Origin: an uncultured Eubacteriales bacterium
GTDB lineage: Bacteria > Bacillota > Clostridia > Oscillospirales > Acutalibacteraceae
Assembly: GCA_949292775.1 (NCBI GenBank)
Contig: CASFBL010000005.1
Coordinates: 22,058-86,057, forward strand
Length of the DNA stretch: 64,000 bases
Direction: 5' to 3'
The translations under genes and the position numbers were made by a program. This document shows, in pieces, positions 45,705 to 54,113 of this stretch (positions are counted from its first letter, which is position 1; the number at the start of each line of letters is the position of its first letter). The notes beneath the pieces were generated by a model. The model saw nothing but the letters and a program-made list of their open reading frames with translations. It did not search any database and had not been told where the DNA came from.

Positions 45705-46100
45705 TTGGAAAGCAATTATGTGCAGCAGTTCAAAAAAGGCACGCTCGAAATGCTCCTTTTGTGCCTGATTGCGCAAAAAGAAACCTATGGCTACGAGATC
45801 ATCACAGCACTTAACGACAACAGTGCGTCCGTGCTCGGCTATGCCAGAGAGGGAACGATTTACCCGATTTTATATCGTTTGGAAGCTTCAGGGCTAATCC
45901 ATTGCCGACCTGCACCTGCCGGATTGAACGGCAGCAGCAAAAAATATTATTCGCTGACCGAAAAGGGGAAGGAACTTCTGCCGGAGCTGATTGCATTTTG
46001 GCACCGCTATACGGTTTGTGTGGACGGCTTTATTGAAAGTTATTCTGCCGTGCCAAGTCACGCGAATGTTGAAACGGAGGAGAGAACCAATGTTACATAA
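45705..46100 (+). CDS. PadR-family transcriptional regulator
   Basis: The 131-residue protein has the PadR winged-helix motif (GTLEMLLLCLIAQKETYGYEI and REGTIYPILYRLEASGLI, about 12-65) followed by a helical dimerisation tail. Translation starts at TTG 45705, 11 bases after AAGGGGG. It is co-transcribed with an overlapping lipoprotein gene, an arrangement in which PadR proteins often control membrane or envelope genes. Confidence 0.9.
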   Translation: MESNYVQQFKKGTLEMLLLCLIAQKETYGYEIITALNDNSASVLGYAREGTIYPILYRLEASGLIHCRPAPAGLNGSSKKYYSLTEKGKELLPELIAFWHRYTVCVDGFIESYSAVPSHANVETEERTNVT

Positions 46101-46533
46101 CGCGAAACGGCTTTTCGCCGTAACAATTTTGCTGCTTTGCTTTTTCACGGCGTTTGCCGGGTGTGTCGGGACGAACGCCGACCGTGATGCAGCTTTGGAT
46201 ATCACAACCCCTTATACCTATACTTCGGTTTGGCCTGACAACGAATATACAGAGAAGCTGTTCCCGCCGGAGAATGCCACGGTGGTTTCTGTGCGCGACT
46301 TTTCTTCGTCCGGCCGCTATGAAATCAATTTGACCGATATTACAAGGGAGGCGGCGGATGCTTATATCCAAGACCTGATCGACAGCGGCTATGTTTCCGT
46401 CGCTGACGGCAAGAACGATGTGTCGGCGGGCGTGTTGCTTCAAAAAGGCACCACAACTTTGAGCATCGCTTATTCCGGCGAAAACCTCACTTTGCTGATT
46501 ACGCTCGCCGGGGAAACGGGAACAGAACAATAA
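46090..46533 (+). CDS. Small lipoprotein co-encoded with PadR
   Basis: The 147-residue protein has a lipoprotein signal (AKRLFAVTILLLCFFTAFAGC, lipid Cys at about 25) and a small soluble domain with a VSVRDFSSSGRYEINLTDI...YIQDLI pattern that I do not recognise. It overlaps the PadR gene by 11 bases, with GGAGGAG before the ATG, so the pair is translationally coupled. Confidence 0.8.
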   Translation: MLHNAKRLFAVTILLLCFFTAFAGCVGTNADRDAALDITTPYTYTSVWPDNEYTEKLFPPENATVVSVRDFSSSGRYEINLTDITREAADAYIQDLIDSGYVSVADGKNDVSAGVLLQKGTTTLSIAYSGENLTLLITLAGETGTEQ

Positions 46534-46658
46534 GCCAGCTTGGTTGCTTTGGAAAATTGTAGCTTCCTGTGAAATATGGTAGAAATATCGAGAATTATTA
46601 TGTTACAATGTAAACAGCGGTGTTCTCTTTCATATGAACGCCGCAGAAAGGAAAACAG

Positions 46659-48224
46659 GTGAAGTATTTGAAACTCAAAAAGATATTCGGCGTTTTTCTT
46701 GCATGTGCGCTGCTGTTTGTCGTCTGTATGCTGCCTGCGGCTGCGGGCAACATGATTGGGTGTGTGGACACAGCGTCAAGCCCTTTGCGCGTGCGGTCGG
46801 GTCCCGGCACAACGCACAGCCTTGTTTATTCCAATGGCGTGCTGGTGCAAATTCCAAAAGGCGATTACATAACGATTTTGGATACGGTTCCCTGTGATGA
46901 CAGCTCTGCTTCTTCTAACCCGACTTGGTATTATATGACTGCCGAGTTTAACGGTGCAACCGTGAAAGGCTATGTCTCTGCGACCTATGTCACGATTGTC
47001 GATGACGGCAGCGAAGAAGGGGGCGGCGACGAAGGACAAGTGCCCGGCGGCGATACAGACCTTTCTGATATTCCGGCGATTTACAGACCTTATCTTGCCG
47101 GGATTATTGCCCGCCACCCGAATTGGAAATTTGAATTTTTCTATACGGGACTCGACTGGAACACCGTTATCAAAAACGAAACCGTGCTCGGCAGAAGCTT
47201 AACTTCCCGCACGCGCGACGGCTACCGTTCTAAAATGGCAGGCGCTTATAACCCGGCGACCGGGGAGTATATTGCGCAGGACGGTTCCTCCTGGTTCCAG
47301 GCGGCAAACGAAGTTGTAGAGTACTATATGGACCCGCGCAATTCCATGACCGACGCGCGCATCTTCCAGTTTGAACGGCTTTCTTATGAAGCGGGCATGC
47401 AGACGATTTCGGGCGTGCAGAATATTTTAAAAGGCTCGTTCATGGAAAATGCAACGATTCTGACCGACGATAACCGTCGAATCACTTACGCCCAGGCGAT
47501 TATGGAAGCAGCCCAAATTAGCGGTGCAAGCCCTTATCATTTGGCGGCACGCATCATTCAGGAGGTCGGCAGAAGCGGCAGCGGCTCGACAAGCGGCACT
47601 TATGTCGGCAAAGACGGTACTTCTTACGCCGGAATTTACAACTTTTATAATATCGGCGCTTCCTCCGGCTCCGACCCGATTGCAAACGGCCTTAGCTGGG
47701 CAAAATCCGGCACGACTTACAACCGCCCGTGGACAAGCCCTTATAAATCAATTGTCGGCGGCGCGCAATATATTGCCCGCAACTATATCAACGAGGGGCA
47801 GGATACGCAATATCTGCAAAAGTTTGATGTGGAAAGTGAATACAACGGTCTCTACTGGCATCAGTACATGACCAACATCGAAGCGGCTTACAGCGAGTCG
47901 AATACCATGTATAAAAACTATGTGCAGAGCGGGCTTTTGGAGTCGGAAATCATCTTTAAAATTCCGGTTTACAACAATATGCCTACTGTTCGGCATCTGC
48001 CCGATTTTGCGACCGGCGATGTGCAGGGCAACCGTCGCGGTGACGCGAACGATGACGGCAGTGTGACAGCGGCGGATTATGCCATTGTTAAAGATGCGGC
48101 AGTTGCGTTTGACTATGTGGCGACCGACGGCAACACCTTTATCGCGCGTGATGTCAACGACGACGGCGCAATCGATGCATTTGACGCGGCTGAACTGGAT
48201 TTGATAATCAACGGCCTAAAATAA
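46659..48224 (+). CDS. Secreted glucosaminidase-type autolysin with SH3 and dockerin domains
   Basis: The 521-residue protein starts at GTG and has a signal peptide ending near AAA-G. Then follow a bacterial SH3 domain (RVRSGPGTTHSLV, about 43-110), a linker rich in Gly/Glu/Asp, a beta-N-acetylglucosaminidase-type catalytic domain (about 125-450, with ASPYHLAARIIQEVG and the NFYNIGA motif) and a C-terminal dockerin with two calcium loops, DANDDGSVTAADY and DVNDDGAIDAFDA. It should cut peptidoglycan. The dockerin implies docking to a cohesin scaffold. Confidence 0.88.
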   Translation: MKYLKLKKIFGVFLACALLFVVCMLPAAAGNMIGCVDTASSPLRVRSGPGTTHSLVYSNGVLVQIPKGDYITILDTVPCDDSSASSNPTWYYMTAEFNGATVKGYVSATYVTIVDDGSEEGGGDEGQVPGGDTDLSDIPAIYRPYLAGIIARHPNWKFEFFYTGLDWNTVIKNETVLGRSLTSRTRDGYRSKMAGAYNPATGEYIAQDGSSWFQAANEVVEYYMDPRNSMTDARIFQFERLSYEAGMQTISGVQNILKGSFMENATILTDDNRRITYAQAIMEAAQISGASPYHLAARIIQEVGRSGSGSTSGTYVGKDGTSYAGIYNFYNIGASSGSDPIANGLSWAKSGTTYNRPWTSPYKSIVGGAQYIARNYINEGQDTQYLQKFDVESEYNGLYWHQYMTNIEAAYSESNTMYKNYVQSGLLESEIIFKIPVYNNMPTVRHLPDFATGDVQGNRRGDANDDGSVTAADYAIVKDAAVAFDYVATDGNTFIARDVNDDGAIDAFDAAELDLIINGLK

Positions 48225-48233
48225 GCCCAAAAA

Positions 48234-48270
48234 GAAAGCAGGGAACAGCTTGGTTGTTCCCTGCTTTTTT
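48234..48270 (+). terminator. Terminator after the autolysin gene
   Basis: AAAGCAGGGAACA pairs with TGTTCCCTGCTTT around a short loop, followed by T. Confidence 0.92.
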
Positions 48271-48290
48271 GCGCACTGTTGTAAATCCCG

Positions 48291-48319
48291 TTGCATTCTT
48301 TCGGCGAAAGGGGTAAAAT
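48291..48319 (+). promoter_or_regulatory. Promoter of cysK
   Basis: TTGCAT (48291-48296), 17-base spacer, TAAAAT (48314-48319). The leader before ATG 48354 is only about 27 bases, leaving no room for a T-box or S-box riboswitch. Confidence 0.7.
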
Positions 48320-48353
48320 AAATAAGAACTTGTTAGAAAAGGAGAGGACATCC

Positions 48354-49286
48354 ATGTCCAAGATTTATAAAAGCCTGACAGAGCTCATCGGCAACACACC
48401 GCTTATGGAGCTTGTCGGTTTTGAACGCGAAAATGCACTGGAAGCGACCGTGCTTGCAAAACTGGAATACTTTAATCCGGCGGGAAGCGTCAAAGACCGC
48501 GTTGCAAAATTCATTTTAGACGAAGCCGAGCAATCCGGAAAACTGAAACCCGGCGGCACGATTATCGAGCCGACCTCCGGCAATACCGGCATCGGCCTTG
48601 CGGCTGTTGCGGCGACGCGCGGCTATAAGCTGATTATTACCATGCCCGAAACAATGAGCATGGAACGGCGAATGCTGATGAAAGCTTATGGTGCAGAGCT
48701 TGTGCTCACAGATGGCAAAAAAGGCATGTCCGGCGCCATAGAAAAGGCCGATGAACTCCACCGCGAAATTCCGGGCAGCCTTGTGGCAGGACAGTTTACA
48801 AACCCGGCAAACCCCAAAGCTCATTTGGAAACGACCGGTCCTGAAATTTACTGCGACACCGACGGCAAAGTGGATATTTTCGTCGCCGGCGTTGGTACCG
48901 GCGGTACGCTTTCCGGTGTAGGCAAATATCTGAAATCCAAAAATCCCGATGTTAAAGTCGTGGCAGTCGAGCCGGCAACATCTCCGGTGCTTTCAGAAGG
49001 CAAGAGCGGCGCACACGGCATTCAGGGTATCGGCGCAGGCTTTGTGCCGGATACACTGGACACTTCCGTGTATGATGAAATCATCACCGTGGAAGATGCG
49101 GCCGCATATCAATACAGCCGCGCGGTCACTTCAACTGACGGGCTTTTGGTCGGCATTTCCGCCGGTGCGGCACTTTGCGCCGGTGCACAGCTTGCCCGCC
49201 GTCCCGAAAACAAAGGCAAAACAATCGTCGTTTTGCTCCCCGACAGCGGCGAACGCTATCTTTCTACCCCGCTGTTTGCGGAATAA
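48354..49286 (+). CDS. cysK: Cysteine synthase (O-acetylserine sulphhydrylase)
   Basis: This PLP enzyme makes cysteine from O-acetylserine and sulphide. At 310 residues it is full length. The PLP lysine lies in NPAGSVKDRVA (Lys near 46), with the PTSGNTGIGLA loop and the phosphate-binding GTGGTLSGVG motif. GGAGAGG precedes the ATG. It is a single-gene unit. Confidence 0.95.
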   Translation: MSKIYKSLTELIGNTPLMELVGFERENALEATVLAKLEYFNPAGSVKDRVAKFILDEAEQSGKLKPGGTIIEPTSGNTGIGLAAVAATRGYKLIITMPETMSMERRMLMKAYGAELVLTDGKKGMSGAIEKADELHREIPGSLVAGQFTNPANPKAHLETTGPEIYCDTDGKVDIFVAGVGTGGTLSGVGKYLKSKNPDVKVVAVEPATSPVLSEGKSGAHGIQGIGAGFVPDTLDTSVYDEIITVEDAAAYQYSRAVTSTDGLLVGISAGAALCAGAQLARRPENKGKTIVVLLPDSGERYLSTPLFAE

Positions 49287-49302
49287 CCTTGTCATTTAAA
49301 AA

Positions 49303-49335
49303 TAAAAGCCGCTCCTTTTTGGAGCGGCTTTCTTA
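49303..49335 (+). terminator. Terminator between cysK and the phosphate transport genes
   Basis: AAAGCCGCTCC pairs with GGAGCGGCTTT around five T, with A and T flanks that suit both convergent genes. Confidence 0.88.
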
Positions 49336-49344
49336 TATTTGTTT

Positions 49345-49968
49345 TTAGGTGTTCTCCACGATAATGCTTTCAACGAGATTGGCAACATCTTCGCACGCGT
49401 CGCAGGCTTTTTCAAACCCTTCGTAAATTTTACGCCAAGCAATAATGGTGACCGGGTCTTTTTCCTCGGTCATCAGGCGGCGCATGTCGCGGCAGTACAT
49501 TTCGTCGCCGACTTCCTCCAAGTGGTTGATTTCAATAATCAAATCGCGCAAATCCTTGGATTTTTTAAAGTTTTCAAGCTCCGCGAGCATCCTCTGTAAG
49601 GTGTGGGTGCACTGAATGAGAATGTTTGTGAATTCCACCACATCGTCGCGCAAAACCGTGATATTGTTGATATACATCTGCATCAAAATATCTTCGACAG
49701 CATCCGTCACTTCGTCAATGTTCTGGCTTAATTGGAAGATATCATCGCGCTCAATCGGCGTGATAAATGCACGGACAAGCTCAGAGGTCATTTCATGCTT
49801 CTTCGCGTCGCCGCGATGCTCAATTTCGTGCAACTTGCGTTTTTGCAAATCCAGCTCTTCGGGCTTGAAATCTAAAAACACGCTTTTCAAAAATTCTGAC
49901 GCTTCATGGGAAATGGCGATGCTTTCCTTAAAGTTTTTATAAAAGAAATTCTCCTGCTTTCTGGCCAT
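49345..49968 (-). CDS. DUF47/PhoU-like Pit accessory protein
   Basis: The 207-residue helical protein matches the DUF47 (PhoU-like) family, with two repeats of acidic metal-binding helices (patterns HEIEHRGDAKKHE and EINHLEEVGDEMY). DUF47 proteins are usually encoded next to Pit phosphate transporters and are thought to control them. Here it follows the transporter gene after 16 bases. Confidence 0.9.
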   Translation of the reverse strand: MARKQENFFYKNFKESIAISHEASEFLKSVFLDFKPEELDLQKRKLHEIEHRGDAKKHEMTSELVRAFITPIERDDIFQLSQNIDEVTDAVEDILMQMYINNITVLRDDVVEFTNILIQCTHTLQRMLAELENFKKSKDLRDLIIEINHLEEVGDEMYCRDMRRLMTEEKDPVTIIAWRKIYEGFEKACDACEDVANLVESIIVENT

Positions 49969-49984
49969 TTAAAACATCCTCTCT

Positions 49985-51037
49985 TTAAAATATCCGCATA
50001 AACAGTTTTGCAATTAAAAATCCGATAAGTCCGCAGCCGGGGAAGGTGAGTACCCAGGTGAGCACCATTTCTTTAACAACGCCCAAATTGATTGCCGACA
50101 GACGCTTGGTTGCACCAACACCCATAATTGCTGTTGTTTTGGTGTGGGTGGTGCTGACGGGAATGCCGAACAGCGATGAAAGAAGCAGGCAGAATGCTGC
50201 GGCAATGTCCGCCGAGAACCCTTGGTATTTTTCCAGCTTCACCATATCCATGCCAACTGCTTTGATGATTTTATACCCGCCGACCGAAGTGCCGACAGAC
50301 ATCACTATGGAAACAAGCAACATCATCCAAATGGGCGGGGTCACGGCTGCTGCGGATTCACTTCCGTTTACAAGGAATACGCTTAAAATCAAAACGCCCA
50401 TGAATTTCTGACCGTCCTGCGCACCGTGCATAAACGACATTGCCGCACCGCCGAAAATCTGCGCACCGCGGAAAAATTCCGAGGTCTTTCTGCGGTCCGC
50501 CTTGCGGAAGAAAAACGCGGTAAGCTTTGTGAAAACATAGCCGCTTGCAAAACCCAAAACGGTGGAAAGCACAAGCCCGTAAAGCACCTTGACCCATTCT
50601 GCACCGTTGATGCCGCCAAAGCCGTTATGTATGGCGATCGCTGCGCCGGAAAGGCCGGCAATGAGCGCGTGGCTCTCGCTTGTGGGGATGCCGAAAAACC
50701 ACGCGGCAACCGCCCAAATGATGATTGCTACCAGCGCTGCGCAAAGCGCGACAACGGCTTCGTGCGTGTTGGTGCCGAAATCCACCATGTTTTTAATGGT
50801 CATGGCAACGGTGGAATTGAGCATGGTCATCACAAATACGCCGAAAAAATTGAATACTGCCGACATCAGCACTGCGGCTCGCGGCGGCATGGCACGCGTT
50901 GCAACACAGGTGGCAATCGCGTTCGGCGCATCCGTCCAGCCGTTTACAAAAATAACGCCGAGCGTAAACAGAACTGTCGCCAATAAAACGGGGCTTGCGA
51001 ACAGCTGGTCTAAAAACCAGGTGAATTGAAAGTCCAA
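49985..51037 (-). CDS. pit: Low-affinity inorganic phosphate transporter
   Basis: The 350-residue PiT protein moves phosphate with a cation. The two inverted signature motifs are present: GWTDAPNAIATCVATR near the N-terminus and MHGAQDGQKFMGV in the second half, with about ten membrane segments. No ATG is available: I use TTG at 51037 after GGCGGG (sequence LDFQFTWF...), but TTG at 51073 after AAAGGA is also possible. It forms an operon with the DUF47 gene. Confidence 0.9.
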   Translation of the reverse strand: MDFQFTWFLDQLFASPVLLATVLFTLGVIFVNGWTDAPNAIATCVATRAMPPRAAVLMSAVFNFFGVFVMTMLNSTVAMTIKNMVDFGTNTHEAVVALCAALVAIIIWAVAAWFFGIPTSESHALIAGLSGAAIAIHNGFGGINGAEWVKVLYGLVLSTVLGFASGYVFTKLTAFFFRKADRRKTSEFFRGAQIFGGAAMSFMHGAQDGQKFMGVLILSVFLVNGSESAAAVTPPIWMMLLVSIVMSVGTSVGGYKIIKAVGMDMVKLEKYQGFSADIAAAFCLLLSSLFGIPVSTTHTKTTAIMGVGATKRLSAINLGVVKEMVLTWVLTFPGCGLIGFLIAKLFMRIF

Positions 51038-51100
51038 ATAGTTCCCGCCTTTCTGAAAAAACAAGAAATGCAACTCTTTCCTTTATTGAAAAGCGTCTAT

Positions 51101-51129
51101 ATTGTAACAAGAATTGGAATTCTTTACAA
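51101..51129 (-). promoter_or_regulatory. Promoter of the pit operon
   Basis: Minus-strand TTGTAA (51124-51129), 17-base spacer, TACAAT (51101-51106). No Pho box was recognised. Confidence 0.65.
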
Positions 51130-51197
51130 GAGAAGTTTGCAAAAAAAGAAAAAATGAGGGGATTTTCCCCAAAATAAGGACAAACTGCAAAAATATG

Positions 51198-51226
51198 TTG
51201 TTTATCTTCCGGTTTTGCAGTATAAT
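51198..51226 (+). promoter_or_regulatory. Promoter of the decarboxylase beta-subunit operon
   Basis: TTGTTT (51198-51203), 17-base spacer, TATAAT (51221-51226), divergent from the pit promoter. Confidence 0.75.
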
Positions 51227-51255
51227 AATTACAATTTGTATTAGGGAGAGATGAC

Positions 51256-52404
51256 ATGGAAACTGTAATCGAGTTTTTACAGCCTCTGTTTGGCAATGTA
51301 ACCAATTTGTCAGACTATAAGTTGGTTATCATGTGGATAATCGGCGGTATACTGATTTACCTTGCTGTCAAAAAGGATATGGAGCCGACTTTGCTTTTGC
51401 CGATGGGCTTCGGCGCAATTTTGGTCAACCTGCCTTTGTCCGGCGTTGTTACCCAGATTCATGACGGTGTTGAAGAAATCGGCGTTATCGATTTGCTGTT
51501 TAATTCCGGTATTGCCAACGAGTTGTTCCCGTTGCTTTTGTTTATCGGTATCGGCGCGATGATCGACTTCGGTCCGCTGCTTTCCAACCCCAAGCTGATG
51601 CTTTTCGGTGCGGCGGCACAGTTCGGTATCTTCTTTACTTTGAGCATGGCGGCGCTGTTCGGCTTTGACCTCAAGGACGCAGCTTCCATCGCTATTATCG
51701 GTGCCGCAGACGGCCCGACCTCCATTTTCGTTGCGAACTACTTCGAGTCCAACTATCTCGGCGCAATCATCGTTGCGGCGTATTCCTACATGGCGTTGGT
51801 GCCCATTGTTCAGCCGCCGGTTATCAAGCTGCTGACCACGAAAAAAGAGCGCCTTATTCGTATGCCTTATGAGCAGAAAGAAGTCTCCAAGCTTACCCGT
51901 ATTCTGTTCCCGATTTTTGTTTCAATCATCACCGGCATCGTGGCGCCCCGCGCGGTTGCGCTTATCGGCTTCTTAATGTTCGGTAACCTGATTCGTGAGT
52001 GCGGCGTTCTGAATTCTCTTTCCGAAACCGCACAGAAGGTGCTTGCAAACCTCATCACTTTGCTGCTCGGCATCACCATTGCCGCGCGTATGCAGGCGGA
52101 AGCATTCTTGAATCCGCGCACGCTGCTGATTCTCGGCCTTGGTCTTATCGCATTCATCTTCGATACCGCAGGCGGTGTGATTTTTGCAAAATTCCTCAAC
52201 CTGTTCCTCAAAAAGAAAATCAATCCGATGATCGGCGCTTCCGGTATTTCCGCGTTCCCCATGTCTGCGCGCGTGGTGCATAAAATGGGCCTTGCGGAAG
52301 ATAAACAGAACTTCCTTCTGATGCACTCCATCGGTGTAAATGTGTCCGGACAAATCGCTTCCGTTATCGCGGGCGGTCTGATTCTGAATCTGATTGCGAG
52401 GTAA
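51256..52404 (+). CDS. Sodium-translocating decarboxylase beta subunit
   Basis: The 382-residue membrane protein matches OadB/GcdB/MmdB, the Na+ channel subunit that uses decarboxylation of a carboxybiotin to export sodium. Visible motifs include IGIGAMIDFGPLL, IIGAADGPTSIFVAN (Asp important for Na+ movement) and NPMIGASGISAFPMSARVV. The ATG has GGGAGAG upstream. The substrate (oxaloacetate, glutaconyl-CoA or methylmalonyl-CoA) is not determined since the alpha and biotin subunits are absent from the window. Confidence 0.9.
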   Translation: METVIEFLQPLFGNVTNLSDYKLVIMWIIGGILIYLAVKKDMEPTLLLPMGFGAILVNLPLSGVVTQIHDGVEEIGVIDLLFNSGIANELFPLLLFIGIGAMIDFGPLLSNPKLMLFGAAAQFGIFFTLSMAALFGFDLKDAASIAIIGAADGPTSIFVANYFESNYLGAIIVAAYSYMALVPIVQPPVIKLLTTKKERLIRMPYEQKEVSKLTRILFPIFVSIITGIVAPRAVALIGFLMFGNLIRECGVLNSLSETAQKVLANLITLLLGITIAARMQAEAFLNPRTLLILGLGLIAFIFDTAGGVIFAKFLNLFLKKKINPMIGASGISAFPMSARVVHKMGLAEDKQNFLLMHSIGVNVSGQIASVIAGGLILNLIAR

Positions 52405-52409
52405 AGAAC

Positions 52410-52577
52410 ATGGAAATCAATGTGGAACTGTTTTTAGAAACCCTGCCCATCATGCTCAAAGGCATGGTCGGTATCTTCGCCGTGACCGGTGTGATTATTC
52501 TCGGCATCTATGTGCTCAATAAGCTCTCCACGGTTAGCCTTAAAAAGAAAAAGGACGACGACGAACCGCAGGAATAA
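52410..52577 (+). CDS. Tiny OadG-like decarboxylase gamma/delta subunit
   Basis: A 55-residue protein starting five bases after the beta subunit. It has a single membrane segment (VGIFAVTGVIILGIYVL, about 20-36) and a charged C-terminal end (KKKKDDDEPQE). This matches the architecture of OadG-type small subunits that hold the decarboxylase together, but it is shorter than usual and has no zinc-binding tail. The short length means an ordinary 60-codon cut-off would miss it. Confidence 0.7.
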   Translation: MEINVELFLETLPIMLKGMVGIFAVTGVIILGIYVLNKLSTVSLKKKKDDDEPQE

Positions 52578-52593
52578 TCGTTTTAAAAAGAAG

Positions 52594-52631
52594 GACCGCC
52601 CGTTCCGAATTTGGAACGGGCGGTTATTTAT
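52594..52631 (+). terminator. Terminator of the decarboxylase genes
   Basis: ACCGCCCGTTCC pairs with GGAACGGGCGGT around a six-base loop, followed by TATTTAT. Confidence 0.85.
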
Positions 52632-52640
52632 AAATGCAAA

Positions 52641-52680
52641 CAGCCGCCTGAAACCATTCGGCTTCAAGCGGCTTTCTTAT
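52641..52680 (-). terminator. Second hairpin, likely terminator for the oxidoreductase gene
   Basis: AGCCGC/GCGGCT stem with an inner TGAA/TTCA pairing. It lies directly past the stop codon of the minus-strand oxidoreductase gene; T-rich sequence lies on both sides. Confidence 0.6.
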
Positions 52681-52694
52681 TTATAGATTATGTA

Positions 52695-53996
52695 TTACAA
52701 AATAACATCCTGCGGCATGCCGTTTTCTTCGCGGGATTTGTCAGCAAGATACACGCAAAGGTGACCGGCAACCGAGTCGAAAATCGAGGTGCAGGCAAGA
52801 CTCGGCTTTTCGCCGCGGATAAACTTCACAAAATCCTCGGCAAGCTTTTCATCGCCGCCGCCGTGTCCGCCGTAAGCGCCCACCATGTCGCCGGTAACGC
52901 GCAAATCGACCTCTTCCACAATCTTTTCATCGGTCTTGGTCGGGTGGATTTTGGAAACATAGAATTTGGATTCCTCAAAGTCACCGTAAATCTCGCCCTT
53001 TGTGCCGACAATGTGAATCCGGCGCAAGGGTTTCGAGGAACCGCCGACCATGTTGTGGGTACCGGTGGCGCCGCTTGCAAAGTTGATGAGTACCGACTGG
53101 TGGTCAACCACATTGTTGTCGCATTTGTAAATGCATTTGCCGTAGTTGCTGTCTCCCTTTAACAGGTTGATGCGGTCTTCATCCGTCGGGTTTTCAATGC
53201 CCTCTAATTTGTCCCAAATATAGAACGCCCAGCGCTCGGGCTGATCAAGATATAACCGTTTTGCGGAATACCGGCAGGTGTCAACAAGCGGGCAGTCCAC
53301 AAGGCAGCGCGTGCCTGCTTCTTTCGGCGCATTTTCCGGCTTGAACTGGAATTTGCTGCCGAAACTGCAAATCCGCACGGGCTTGGTTTCCGACATCATC
53401 CACATCATCATGTCAAGGTCGTGGCAGCATTTTGCCAGCAGCATCGAGGTGTGGCACTCGTCAGAGTTTGCCCACTTGCCGCGCACATAAGAGGTGGAAA
53501 GGTGATGGTAGCTGACATGCTCACTGGTCTGAATGTTGATAATGTCCCCAATCTCGCCGGCGGCAACACGCTCTTTAATAGAAAGATAAAACGGCGTGTA
53601 ACGAAGCACATGGCAAATCATAACCTTGTTGCCGTTTTCACGCACACAGTCAACCAGTTCGCGCATTTCTGCCTCGTTGGTCGCAAAGGGTTTTTCCAAC
53701 AGCATGTCGTATCCCATTTTCAGAAGCGGCACAGCCGTTTCAATGTGCTGATGGTCCATTGTGCCGTTGATGATGGTGTCGGCAAATTTCGGTACGCGGG
53801 AAAGCGCGTCTGCATTTTCAAAGCAGTTTTCTTCCGGAAAACCGAACATATCCATTGCCTTTTTCCGACGAATCGGGTCGGGATCGGCAACACCGACAAT
53901 TTTGAGCAGTTCGGGGTTGGTCAGCGCAAGCTTGGAATACACAAACGCGCGGTGACCGGCACCCACAATAATGGCGGTAACAGGTTGTTGTTCCAT
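52695..53996 (-). CDS. Gfo/Idh/MocA-family oxidoreductase
   Basis: The 433-residue NAD(P)-dependent oxidoreductase has a Rossmann motif near the N-terminus (TAIIVGAGHRAFVY) and the catalytic LLEKPFA motif with Lys near 100. The conserved H-D pair of the second domain is seen in KCCHDLDMMMWM. Four extra cysteines in CLVDCPLVDTC could bind metal. Members act on sugars or glycosides; the neighbouring fucosidase suggests a carbohydrate. I start at ATG 53996 after GGAG. It has its own promoter. Confidence 0.88.
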   Translation of the reverse strand: MEQQPVTAIIVGAGHRAFVYSKLALTNPELLKIVGVADPDPIRRKKAMDMFGFPEENCFENADALSRVPKFADTIINGTMDHQHIETAVPLLKMGYDMLLEKPFATNEAEMRELVDCVRENGNKVMICHVLRYTPFYLSIKERVAAGEIGDIINIQTSEHVSYHHLSTSYVRGKWANSDECHTSMLLAKCCHDLDMMMWMMSETKPVRICSFGSKFQFKPENAPKEAGTRCLVDCPLVDTCRYSAKRLYLDQPERWAFYIWDKLEGIENPTDEDRINLLKGDSNYGKCIYKCDNNVVDHQSVLINFASGATGTHNMVGGSSKPLRRIHIVGTKGEIYGDFEESKFYVSKIHPTKTDEKIVEEVDLRVTGDMVGAYGGHGGGDEKLAEDFVKFIRGEKPSLACTSIFDSVAGHLCVYLADKSREENGMPQDVIL

Positions 53997-54026
53997 AATT
54001 TCATCTCCGCAATAAAAATCGAAAGC

Positions 54027-54055
54027 ATTATACACCTGCCACAACAAAAAGACAA
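54027..54055 (-). promoter_or_regulatory. Promoter of the oxidoreductase gene
   Basis: Minus-strand TTGTCT (54050-54055), 17-base spacer, TATAAT (54027-54032). Confidence 0.7.
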
Positions 54056-54075
54056 GAGTCGCAGCCCACTTTCCT

Positions 54076-54107
54076 ATTAAAAAATGCCCGCGCCATTGGC
54101 GCGGGCA
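54076..54107 (-). terminator. Terminator of the fucosidase gene
   Basis: On the minus strand GCCCGCGCC pairs with GGCGCGGGC around AAT, followed by ATTTTTTAAT. Confidence 0.92.
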
Positions 54108-54113
54108 GGAAGC

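Noticed and set aside
48270-48353. Riboswitch or T-box in front of cysK
   Set aside because: The promoter at 48291-48319 leaves a leader of under 30 bases, too short for either.
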